41,291 bases of DNA from a virus: IMG/VR virus record IMGVR_UViG_3300042345_000322, positions 1-41,291 of that record. One strand, written 5' to 3'. Below are positions 33,697 through 41,291 of the stretch, piece after piece. The translations under genes were made by a program, and so were the position numbers. The stretch's first letter is position 1. Each line of letters opens with the position of its first letter. The notes under the pieces were generated by a model. It was not told where the DNA came from, did no database searches, and was given only the letters and a program-made list of their open reading frames with translations.

Positions 33697-33720
33697 TTTA
33701 TTTAATTTAAGTTGTTACTA

Positions 33721-33752
33721 AAAAATAGAGAGGGACACTGATGTCCCTCTCT
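33721..33752 (-). terminator. Strong rho-independent terminator after the capsid gene
   Basis: A perfect 11-bp stem, AGAGAGGGACA (33727-33737) and TGTCCCTCTCT (33742-33752), has a 4-base loop CTGA and on the minus strand continues ATTTTTA. It lies 18 bases after the capsid stop. It should make most late transcripts end after the capsid gene, favouring capsid protein over downstream genes. Confidence 0.9.
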
Positions 33753-33770
33753 TGATTTAATCATTTGTTA

Positions 33771-35210
33771 TTATGCTCCGTAACGGAATAATACAAAGTT
33801 ATTCGCACCTAAAGTACAAACAGCACGCTCAGATAAGAAGTTAACTTCCATTGCATCTAAGTCACTAGTTTGAGCACCTCCGGCTGAACCTGTAATCCAA
33901 GTCTTATATTTTCTATCTTCTGCTTCAGAAGCACGATATCTAACATGTAAGAAAGGTCGCTTTGCATTTTTACCCATAACTTGGTCATATACATTAGTTG
34001 AACCTGCAGGAACTAAAAGTCCTGTAATGTTCCCTGATGCAGTTGCACCTGTAGGCATAGAACCACGCATTGTTGGGTCATTTAAGTATTTCCAATCAGT
34101 CTTGTAGAAATCATAACCTCTTCGGAATCCTGTAAAGCCTAAGTTTAACGCCATATCTTTGTCATTGTCAAATAGACCATAAGAAGTACCACCTGCTCCA
34201 TAAGAGTTTTGTGCTGCTAACATATCGTCAATGTCAAATCCAAAGTCACGATTAACAAATAGTACGTTTTCTTCAATAGCACCTTGCTTATCTAAACGAG
34301 AGATAACAGTGTCCCAATCAGAAAGGGTTGTTGGATTACCACCACCCCATACATTTCCACGAGTATTTACTACATAGAAAACACCATCAGAACCTTTATT
34401 ACCGGCTGAAGTATATGTTGTTTGTAGTGCAACACCTGAAGCCGCACCCGCAGGAACTGCTTCTACCATTGCTGTTTCAAGATAGTCCTCAAAACGTAAA
34501 CGAGTTTCATGCTCTGACTTTAAGTACCAAAGGTATCCTGAAGCGCCATTCTCAGTAGTTACTTCAACCCAACCAATTTGAGCCATGTCTGAACCATTTA
34601 CTGCATACTTATCTTTGATGATAATTGGTGAATTTTGAAAGATAGTATCTTCAGCTTCCAAAGAACCTGTCATTCCTGCAGTTCCTTTTTTGAATTCTGA
34701 ACCATATACCCAAATAGAACAAGTTGAACCTGCAGCAAATGCTTGACCACCTTGCTCATAATAAGCTACTGTAATAGTATAAGTAGGACCTGCTCCTGCA
34801 GGTGCAACAATAACGATTCCTTTATTTGATAATCCCGTAGCATTATCATAAATCATAACTGTTTGACCTAAACGAATTGCAATAGTGTTTCCTGAAGTAA
34901 TTGTAGCATCTGTAATAGTGTATACAGACTGAGTAGCAGCAGCAGCAGCAGTTACAACACAACTTGTATATTTAGTGTGTAAACGACCTTGCTCTGCCCA
35001 TTTAATTAAATCTGAGTTTGACGGCATCTCTGCTCCTACCATACGCAAGAATGAAGATACTGTACGATTACCATAACGCTCAAATTCTTTCTCATAAGTA
35101 TCAGGAAGATACTGAGTTAAGAAGTTGAAGTTAGTAATGTAGTTTGTTGATAATGGAACTTGCTCCGAACTAGGAGTAAGACCAAAAGTTGGTGTATTTA
35201 AAATTGCCAT
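33771..35210 (-). CDS. Major capsid protein (HK97-fold type expected)
   Basis: Encodes 479 residues, the usual size for capsid proteins of crAss-like and related phages. It lies after portal and scaffold-like genes and before a strong terminator. The N-terminal part has NFLTQYLPDTYEKEFERYGN (about 28-47) and FLRMVGAEMPSNSD; the middle has beta-rich, Gly/Ala/Thr-rich sequence, SLEAEDTIFQNSPIIIKDKY and LKSEHETRLRFEDYLETAMV; the C-terminal part has KTWITGSAGGAQTSDLDAME and ends FLSERAVCTLGANNFVLFRY. No protease domain is fused. Identification rests on position, size and resemblance to such proteins. Confidence 0.85.
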   Translation of the reverse strand: MAILNTPTFGLTPSSEQVPLSTNYITNFNFLTQYLPDTYEKEFERYGNRTVSSFLRMVGAEMPSNSDLIKWAEQGRLHTKYTSCVVTAAAAATQSVYTITDATITSGNTIAIRLGQTVMIYDNATGLSNKGIVIVAPAGAGPTYTITVAYYEQGGQAFAAGSTCSIWVYGSEFKKGTAGMTGSLEAEDTIFQNSPIIIKDKYAVNGSDMAQIGWVEVTTENGASGYLWYLKSEHETRLRFEDYLETAMVEAVPAGAASGVALQTTYTSAGNKGSDGVFYVVNTRGNVWGGGNPTTLSDWDTVISRLDKQGAIEENVLFVNRDFGFDIDDMLAAQNSYGAGGTSYGLFDNDKDMALNLGFTGFRRGYDFYKTDWKYLNDPTMRGSMPTGATASGNITGLLVPAGSTNVYDQVMGKNAKRPFLHVRYRASEAEDRKYKTWITGSAGGAQTSDLDAMEVNFLSERAVCTLGANNFVLFRYGA

Positions 35211-35228
35211 TTTTTTTTGTTTTAGTTT

Positions 35229-36317
35229 TTATATTCTTTTCATACTTCTAATTTTTAGTCCGTTTCCGGAGTCAGGGCTTAGAGACTTGACCTGTACGCC
35301 TTCGGCTCTTGAACCTGCTTCAGATACTTTACGTTCAGACATGTTTATGTTTTTTATCTTACGCGTAACATCATCCGTTGCATCAGCTTGTCCTTGTTCA
35401 TAAAAGAACTTAGCAAACTTTTCAGGGTTCATTGCCATAGCTAACGATTTATGATATCCCTCTGCGTCTTTCATTAAACCATTCTCATCTAAAAACTTAT
35501 TTATAAAGTTTTGTGGCGTTGAATGATTTTTTTTAATCTCGCTTAGATTACCGGGAGAAAATGAAAATTTCTTGTCGTTTATGTTGAAATCAAAACCTTT
35601 GAAATCATCGTTAAAAACTTCATTTGTCTTTTGGTCGAACCATTCTCGCTTACGCTTGTTTGATTCCTCAATAGTCGCTGCTTCTTTTGTGTATTGTTTG
35701 TATGCTTCAAATACTTCCTTTTCTTCATCGGGAACATCTAAACCTCTTGACTCAAGGGGTGTAGAGTATTGTTCTTTCTGTTGATTGAAGTATTTCTTAG
35801 CTTCTCCAATAGCCTTTTTCTTTGCAATCTTTGTTTTCTTAATAAAAGAATCATCATCTAAATCTTCATCGAAATAATAATCTTCCATTAATGCATCTAT
35901 ATCATCTGAATCCAAATCTGAATTTGTAGAATGTAGATATTCTTTTAATAGGTCATCAGAATCCATATTGTCAAAATCCTTATTTAACTTTATGTAATCT
36001 TCAAACCCTCTTCCTGTGTCCTTCTTATATTTCATATAAGCAGCAACATCGGAAGGAATTTCTTCTGTGATATTTCTTTCAGCCATTAATTCATCAAATG
36101 AATTAATTTCTTTATTATATCTTTTCCCAATATATGAAAGAACTCTTTCTTCGCTTAATTCATCTTCAGGTTCAAATTCCTGCTCTTGTTCTTGCTCTTG
36201 TGGCTCAAAATTATTATTTGTCGATAATGATTCTTCGTGCCTTGCAAGTAATTCTTCTTCTATTTGAGCAACACTTTTTTCTTCTGCTCCGTCTAGTAAT
36301 CTAACTTTCATTTCCAT
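35229..36317 (-). CDS. Scaffold-like acidic head assembly protein
   Basis: Encodes 362 residues, very acidic, with runs such as EPQEQEQEQEFEPEDELSEE (about 39-58) and NSDLDSDDIDALMEDYYFDE (about 132-151), and lysine-rich helices after about residue 160. Composition and place between portal and capsid genes fit a scaffolding protein. It has no recognisable protease motif. It starts after a TAACTTTG element at 36346-36339, which may give a separate promoter for scaffold and capsid, and the capsid gene begins 18 bases after its stop. Some (EQ)n codons are encoded by a repetitive CTCTTG-type tract. Confidence 0.75.
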   Translation of the reverse strand: MEMKVRLLDGAEEKSVAQIEEELLARHEESLSTNNNFEPQEQEQEQEFEPEDELSEERVLSYIGKRYNKEINSFDELMAERNITEEIPSDVAAYMKYKKDTGRGFEDYIKLNKDFDNMDSDDLLKEYLHSTNSDLDSDDIDALMEDYYFDEDLDDDSFIKKTKIAKKKAIGEAKKYFNQQKEQYSTPLESRGLDVPDEEKEVFEAYKQYTKEAATIEESNKRKREWFDQKTNEVFNDDFKGFDFNINDKKFSFSPGNLSEIKKNHSTPQNFINKFLDENGLMKDAEGYHKSLAMAMNPEKFAKFFYEQGQADATDDVTRKIKNINMSERKVSEAGSRAEGVQVKSLSPDSGNGLKIRSMKRI

Positions 36318-36338
36318 TTTATTTGATTTTATTTTTTA

Positions 36339-36346
36339 CAAAGTTA
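36339..36346 (-). promoter_or_regulatory. TAACTTTG promoter -7 element before scaffold-capsid genes
   Basis: Minus-strand TAACTTTGTA lies 21 bases before the ATG at 36317, in the gap after the portal stop region. It matches TAnnTTTG; the -33 position (GTTA at about 36370-36367) is poor. A dedicated promoter for scaffold and capsid would fit their high demand and the terminator after the capsid gene. Confidence 0.45.
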
Positions 36347-36365
36347 TACAAAAAAAATTAATATT

Positions 36366-38861
36366 TTAACGAGGTGAAAATTCCCCCATATCAAACCCAT
36401 CTAAACTATCTTCATTTGACTCAAAAGTCATAGGTCTACTTTGAGGAACATTGAATCCGTCTAAATCATCTTCACTGTTTTGGAAGTCTATAGGAGATAG
36501 ATTGTTCTTTCTTTGATTTATTAATTTTGATTGTTCAGTATTTTGTTGGCTTATTCTTTTTGCTTTAGCATCTTCTCTCTCATTCTCTCTAGTCTTCAAG
36601 TTGTTTTGCTGTAAGCCACCTAATTGCATATTGTAGTCAAACTCTACTGCCATCAATTCTTTTTTGAGTTGAGCTTCTGCTGTTAATTGCTGAATAGTAA
36701 ATTGAACCTCTGCTTGCTTTAATTTTAACTTAGCATCAGATTCCATTTGTATTTTTTGAATAGCAGTTTGCATTGCCATTTCTTGAGACTTCAATTGTTG
36801 TTGCGCTTGCATTGCTTGCATCTGCATTTTATTTTGGTCTTCCCTATCTTGCTTTTGACTTCTCTTCATCTTCAACAATTGATTTGCAAGCTTGAGATTT
36901 CTCAACTCTCGAATATCAATAGCATCTTCAAGATTTATATCACCCTTAGATAAAGCCATTTGTATGTTTGCTTCAAGCTGTGCTTTTTGTTCTTCATCAG
37001 GAGATACTTCAATAAAAATTCCAAAGTCATAAATATACAAATCGGAAATATCATTTAATATTGATACATTATATTTTCCAATTTTATTTGCAAAATCATC
37101 TTTGAAATCAGCATACTCTAATATATCTCCTACTCTATAAGTTAATGCTTCTGCTAAACTTCTATAGATATATAGACCACCTTCAAGTATATGTCTTGTT
37201 GCTGTATTTGAATTTAATGCTGCTAGTTTTTGAACTCCTACTAATGAATTAGGGTCAGGCGTACTTCCATCTCTTGCCTCATTCAATCCTGTTACAGACC
37301 TAATCATGTCCATGTAATGGTTGTAATTAGATATTAACATTTGGGTTTTACTTAACCCTGAATTTGAAGTTAATTGAGTAATAGGAACTTTTGCATTGTT
37401 AAAGTCACCCTCTTGAGTATAACTTCTTCCAATAACACTACCTGTTTGAAAATACAATCTTAATGCATCTTCAGGGTTGTATGCAGCACCTGTACCCAAG
37501 TCTACTTCATTTAATCCGTCAGCGTCAATAAAAACACCATCAGGGACAACTCTTGCAATTACTTGTTGTAGTTTTAAGTGCGTTATTTGTATTAAGTCAG
37601 TAAATGGTATCATTCGTCTAACTAAAGACTCTATGTTACCCTTATACATTCTTGGAGCATTAGCAACGTAATTTGGTAGTGCATGTTGAGATGATGATTT
37701 AGGGCGGACCATATTTTGAGCCATTTCCCACTTAAGGATAATGTTTGTTCCCATTACCATTACACCATCATACCAAACATCAATGGTCTTTTCAATTTTA
37801 ACAAAATTGTTTTCCTCCATCATTTCAATAGGAGGATTAAATGTGTCATCTTTTTCAATAACTCTTGAACCACCACCTTCAAGTAATTTCTTTTTATATA
37901 CTACTTTCTTTGTTGTTTTATAATTAAAATAAAGTAGCGTACAAGTATCTTGAGAAAATAAACTGTTCTCATAAAATTGAGATACATTATAATAGTCATA
38001 CCAACCTTGACTGCTTTTAGATATTTTCTCTAACTCTTCTTTTTTTAATGAAGGTTTAATTTTTAATAATTCTGTAATTGGAAGTGTTTTAATTTCACCC
38101 CAATAAAAACAATCATCAAAAGTTGGCGACTCAGTATAACTATAAACAACATTAGCAGGGTCTACATATGAAACACATACACCTGAGCCTAAAAGAAATT
38201 CGTGTTTTGCTATACCAATACCTATTACCGTCAAGTCATAGTCTATTCTTTTTCTAGTGTCTTGGTAATGGTTTTCATCAAAGATTGTATTAATAGCTTC
38301 TTCTTCAGCAATCTCAATAGCAGGCTTGTAATTTAACTGCATATAAAGCATTAACTCCTCGTCTGATTTAGGTAAATCTTCAGGAGGCATAATGAATGGA
38401 TTAACTCCTGTTTTTTGTTGAATCATTTCAAGTGGAGCTTTTGCTACCATTTGTCCTTCAACCATGTCTTGAAATCTACTTCTTTTTTGTTGCGACATTG
38501 CGTCTTGAGAATATGCCTTAACTTTAAACAGTCTATCTGACATACCATTAACTACAATATCTACAAACTTTGGAAGAATAGGAACAGGTGTCCAATCTAA
38601 ATTTAGGTAAGATAAGTCACCATCAATTGCTAATTCATTTTTGTATTTTGCAATAGACTGTTCTCCACGAGCATACAATCTGAGTCTATGGAAATCTCTC
38701 CATTGATTATAAAATCTACAAGACCCGCCATCCTTTCTAAACCATTCATATTGAATAGCTTGTCCAACTTGAAGGCCAAATTTTTCTGTTGCTTTTTCGC
38801 TGTCTGTTGCTAACTGACTTGGGAATGAAGCAGATGTTATGTCTATTATCGTATCTTTCAT
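36366..38861 (-). CDS. Portal protein
   Basis: Encodes 831 residues, typical of the long portals in crAss-like and related podoviruses. The segment LNEARDGSTPDPNSLVGVQK then LAALNSNTATRHI (about 525-557) is a strongly conserved part of these portals, and the wing/clip regions are helical. A C-terminal coiled coil rich in Gln, Met and Lys (about 660-770) is followed by SPIDFQNSEDDLDGFNV and then NEDSLDGFDMGEF, two copies of an acidic S-x-D-x-LDGF motif at the end. It overlaps TerL by 4 bases (ATGA at 38858-38861). It forms the DNA entry channel at one capsid vertex. Confidence 0.88.
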   Translation of the reverse strand: MKDTIIDITSASFPSQLATDSEKATEKFGLQVGQAIQYEWFRKDGGSCRFYNQWRDFHRLRLYARGEQSIAKYKNELAIDGDLSYLNLDWTPVPILPKFVDIVVNGMSDRLFKVKAYSQDAMSQQKRSRFQDMVEGQMVAKAPLEMIQQKTGVNPFIMPPEDLPKSDEELMLYMQLNYKPAIEIAEEEAINTIFDENHYQDTRKRIDYDLTVIGIGIAKHEFLLGSGVCVSYVDPANVVYSYTESPTFDDCFYWGEIKTLPITELLKIKPSLKKEELEKISKSSQGWYDYYNVSQFYENSLFSQDTCTLLYFNYKTTKKVVYKKKLLEGGGSRVIEKDDTFNPPIEMMEENNFVKIEKTIDVWYDGVMVMGTNIILKWEMAQNMVRPKSSSQHALPNYVANAPRMYKGNIESLVRRMIPFTDLIQITHLKLQQVIARVVPDGVFIDADGLNEVDLGTGAAYNPEDALRLYFQTGSVIGRSYTQEGDFNNAKVPITQLTSNSGLSKTQMLISNYNHYMDMIRSVTGLNEARDGSTPDPNSLVGVQKLAALNSNTATRHILEGGLYIYRSLAEALTYRVGDILEYADFKDDFANKIGKYNVSILNDISDLYIYDFGIFIEVSPDEEQKAQLEANIQMALSKGDINLEDAIDIRELRNLKLANQLLKMKRSQKQDREDQNKMQMQAMQAQQQLKSQEMAMQTAIQKIQMESDAKLKLKQAEVQFTIQQLTAEAQLKKELMAVEFDYNMQLGGLQQNNLKTRENEREDAKAKRISQQNTEQSKLINQRKNNLSPIDFQNSEDDLDGFNVPQSRPMTFESNEDSLDGFDMGEFSPR

Positions 38862-41104
38862 TCAATTAATTGACTTATATTTCCATCATTACTATATCTT
38901 GCAAAGTTAATGCTAATTTTTGATTCTTTTTTCTCCGGTATATATATATGTTTTTGATTAGCCATTATAGCTAATCCCGAGCTAATTGAAGCGTCAAACT
39001 TAGTTCTATCGTTTATATCAAATTTAGCCCAATCCTCTAATGTTCTTGTAAAAGGCATTGTACCTATTTCATCTGAATCCCTGTAGTTTCCTGCTAAGTC
39101 CATTCCTATAAACTTCTCTATATATGATTCAATAGCAGACGCGTGTGATTGCTTTACATCTTCAGATGAGTTTGGTATACCACCAAGTTCGCGTTCTGTC
39201 TTAGACAACTTATTATACAACTTATCAGGTCTGTTTAAACAAAATCCTCTATATCCTCTATTTTTAAAATGATATAGTAGCCTTGGCTTATTGTTTTCTA
39301 TTAGTATAGGCATACCGTAAAAAATACAAGCCATTAGTACTTCCTCAAAAAATATCTCCGCAGTTTGCGGTCTTGCAATATACTCTAAAAAAAATTCATT
39401 TACAGGAGCTTCATCCATATGGAATTTTGTCATGCCATGTAAAGAACCGTTTGAACCTCTACCACCTACTACAGCAGATATGTCATATGAGTCACATCCA
39501 AATGACCCTATATGTTCATTGCCGGGATGAGAAGTACCATTTCTATTATATACATTATTCTGTATTGATTTATTTGGAATCCAACTCACGGAAAATCTAC
39601 CCCTTGAATCAGGTGTCCATATAACTTTTGAATCTTGTATACCATCTCTCCAATGAAAGCTACCACGAGTGGTATGGTGTTCCCTTATCGTTGAATCATT
39701 GTAATCAATTTGCTGATATATCTTTGTTAGATTAAATATCGATTGTTTACTTTCATCTCTGAAAGCATGTGATTCTGTTCTTGGAAACTGACGGTAAAAT
39801 TCATTTAATGCATCAGCATCACCCTTTAACGAATCAACTTCCGCCTCCCAATAGTCAATAGCACCATTCTTTATTAATATCTTATCTACTCCTATTATTG
39901 GTTCTTCAGGAGCATTAAATACAGGCATGCCATATAAGTCAATGAATCCTTCCATATTCCATTCCATAGGAATAAACAATGAGTATAGTCCACTTTTAGT
40001 TTGCCCATTTGCATTTCTATGTAGTACCGAAGAATCTTCATAGATATCTTTAAAGTTACTACCACCTTTTGATAAAGCATTTGAGGTTGAACCCATCATG
40101 CACTTACCAATAATCTTAGAACCCAATCTAAGACAAGTTTTAGTTACTCGCCAATTTTCTTTAATGTTGTTTGGTCGTAGCCATTTTCCACTCTCGTCAT
40201 GAGCTAAGAACAATAGCTTTTCTCCGTCATAAGAGTTATCTTCTGTATTCTTCCAATCTATTGATGTATCTAACCCCTCAATTGTATCTTCCTCAGAATT
40301 ATACATGTTCTTTTTTGTAATCTTTGATGCAGGTATACGGAAAGACAACTCAGTTTTTGGTTTGTCCATACCATCCATAATAGGCTTAAAGAAAAATGGA
40401 AGTCTACTATTAATTGGAACAACTTTGTCTGTAAACATTTTCTTAGCATCCGCTCCTGTTTTAGATAGTATTCCAACCCTTGAATCTCTTGCAAGAGTTC
40501 CAATATTAATACATTCAGAAGATGCCATAAAAGAAAATCCTGAACGTCTTATCTTTAGGTATATCATTCCAAACGACCTATTGTCAGCACGACACGCTTC
40601 CCAATAAATCCAATATATTCTATTTGCTTCTCGAAAGTCAGGATATCCAACGTCAATACTTGCCCATTGTAAGTACATATAATGAGAACCTGTAATATAC
40701 GTTGGCTCTCCATTATTCATAAACCAAAATCCACGCTCTCTATAGTCAAATTCATTCTCAATGTAATCTACCAATCTATCTTTAAATTGTGACGGCATTT
40801 CATTCCAATGGAAAATTGATTGTATCTTTGACAGCTCTCTTGGTAAGTCTTCTCTCTGCCAATACTGTTCAGATTTTTTATCGCTTCTTTTATATACCTT
40901 CTCGGGAACAGGAGGGAGTCCTATATTTAACCCTGATATATTTACTATTTGACCTACCTGTCCATTTTTAGATATAACAACTATGTCGTACTTATCATCA
41001 TAGCCATATATCCAAGACCTTGCCCTATTTTTATTGGACAGTATAGATGGTGATACAAAATCTTTTTGTATACTATATAAGTTATTTTGAACGTCTTTCC
41101 GCAA
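38858..41104 (-). CDS. terL: Terminase large subunit (TerL), TTG start
   Basis: Encodes 748 residues. Motor domain: nucleotide-binding loop KIRRSGFSFMASSE (184-197, a divergent Walker A), Walker B KLLFLAHDES (296-305, Asp303-Glu304). RNase H-like nuclease domain: FGCDSYDIS with Asp at about 537, ILIENNKPRLLY at about 599-612 and a late acidic cluster. The start, RARSWIYGYDDKYDIVVISK (27-46), matches crAss-like TerL N termini. No ATG lies near this end in frame; the start is TTG at 41104-41102, inside the last codons of the preceding gene (23-base overlap). It packages DNA through the portal and cleaves it. The portal gene overlaps its 3' end. Confidence 0.9.
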   Translation of the reverse strand: MRKDVQNNLYSIQKDFVSPSILSNKNRARSWIYGYDDKYDIVVISKNGQVGQIVNISGLNIGLPPVPEKVYKRSDKKSEQYWQREDLPRELSKIQSIFHWNEMPSQFKDRLVDYIENEFDYRERGFWFMNNGEPTYITGSHYMYLQWASIDVGYPDFREANRIYWIYWEACRADNRSFGMIYLKIRRSGFSFMASSECINIGTLARDSRVGILSKTGADAKKMFTDKVVPINSRLPFFFKPIMDGMDKPKTELSFRIPASKITKKNMYNSEEDTIEGLDTSIDWKNTEDNSYDGEKLLFLAHDESGKWLRPNNIKENWRVTKTCLRLGSKIIGKCMMGSTSNALSKGGSNFKDIYEDSSVLHRNANGQTKSGLYSLFIPMEWNMEGFIDLYGMPVFNAPEEPIIGVDKILIKNGAIDYWEAEVDSLKGDADALNEFYRQFPRTESHAFRDESKQSIFNLTKIYQQIDYNDSTIREHHTTRGSFHWRDGIQDSKVIWTPDSRGRFSVSWIPNKSIQNNVYNRNGTSHPGNEHIGSFGCDSYDISAVVGGRGSNGSLHGMTKFHMDEAPVNEFFLEYIARPQTAEIFFEEVLMACIFYGMPILIENNKPRLLYHFKNRGYRGFCLNRPDKLYNKLSKTERELGGIPNSSEDVKQSHASAIESYIEKFIGMDLAGNYRDSDEIGTMPFTRTLEDWAKFDINDRTKFDASISSGLAIMANQKHIYIPEKKESKISINFARYSNDGNISQLIE

Positions 41105-41291
41105 ACCCTTGTTTAGTATCTGTTTTACTTATTCCCTTTTCTAAATGCTCAAGACTTTCTCTTTCTAGTTCTATTCTATTTAGTATCTCAAAGGCATCAA
41201 ATATTGCTAACTTTTTTGTCATAGCAGCATTCTTTAATCTATCTGCAGCCAACTCATCATCAGAATCTTTTTTAATAATATTTTCTTCTGC
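41082..41291 (-). CDS. Terminase small subunit-like protein (partial, 3' end)
   Basis: The minus-strand frame is open from the window edge to a TAA at 41084-41082, giving the last 69 residues. It is charged and helical, with DELAADRLKNAAMTKKLAIF then DAFEILNRIELE, and ends KQGFAERRSK. That helix and the GFAE-type ending resemble the C-terminal part of terminase small subunits or DNA-binding regulators encoded just before TerL in similar phages. The DNA-binding end would lie outside the window. It overlaps the TerL gene by 23 bases, so TerL translation is probably coupled to it. The identification depends mostly on position. Confidence 0.65.
   Translation of the reverse strand, partial: AEENIIKKDSDDELAADRLKNAAMTKKLAIFDAFEILNRIELERESLEHLEKGISKTDTKQGFAERRSK

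Noticed and set aside
36170-36215. Repetitive CTTGCTCTTG tract as a CRISPR-like or other DNA repeat
   Set aside because: It only encodes the Glu-Gln-rich run of the scaffold-like protein; no spacers or regular units.
38902-38909. TAACTTTG on the minus strand, 41 bases before the portal start
   Set aside because: It lies inside TerL coding sequence, has no -33 box, and the portal is already translation-coupled to TerL; probably chance.
1-41291. Prophage attachment site or integrase
   Set aside because: No recombinase gene, tRNA gene or flanking direct repeat was recognised in the window.

Overview
The window is a stretch of an AT-rich, tailed double-stranded DNA phage of a Bacteroidota (Flavobacteriia- or Bacteroidia-type) host, most likely a podovirus. 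Four things point there: a promoter of the Bacteroidota form TTTG-N20-TAnnTTTG at 2050-2081; A-rich leaders instead of Shine-Dalgarno sites; a VirE_N/BT4734-like primase; and a head-tail gene set (TerL, portal, scaffold-like protein, capsid, ring-like connectors, a giant 'DERVVPNGEYIDAMNI' protein) that I associate with crAss-like and related Bacteroidota podoviruses. Family names are from recognition of motifs, not from searches. No integrase, RNA polymerase, DNA polymerase, convincing lysis gene, CRISPR array or tRNA was recognised, so the genome continues beyond at least one end; the window cuts a gene at each end.

Layout. 1-363: the 3' end of a cysteine-containing gene, a clear rho-independent terminator and a non-coding stretch. 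364-4366 (+ strand): small accessory genes (two membrane proteins, a paralogous pair, a zinc-knuckle-like protein), then a recombination set: DnaA-domain-IV-like protein, DUF1071/Sak-type annealing protein, PD-(D/E)XK exonuclease, and a small SSB-like protein with a DLPF tail, closed by a terminator. 4367-4562: very AT-rich gap. 4563-9936 (+ strand): a tightly overlapping replication operon with VirE_N primase-SF3 helicase, SNF2-type helicase, VRR-NUC nuclease, a second DnaA-domain-IV-like protein and a second PD-(D/E)XK protein. 9939-41291 (- strand): virion genes. Read in transcription order from the right they are a TerS-like gene (partial), TerL, portal, scaffold-like, major capsid, a post-capsid protein, a small structural protein, two ring/connector proteins, a 1772-aa muzzle/stabilisation protein with a cysteine-rich repeat tail, two tail proteins, a GNAT-like enzyme, and three internal (ejection) virion proteins, the last a 3848-residue polyvalent protein.

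The two gene blocks converge at 9936/9939 with only 2 bp between stop codons and no terminator. The late block is punctuated by two strong hairpin terminators (after the capsid gene and after the 98-aa gene) and by reappearing TAtCTTTGTA promoter-like elements, two of which lie so close to a start codon that the mRNAs would be leaderless or nearly so. The most unusual content is the 11.5-kb gene for the 3848-aa protein, with N-terminal repeats, a RelA/SpoT-like region, a C-terminal region like large polyvalent proteins, and three 12-residue tandem repeats as its extreme C terminus.
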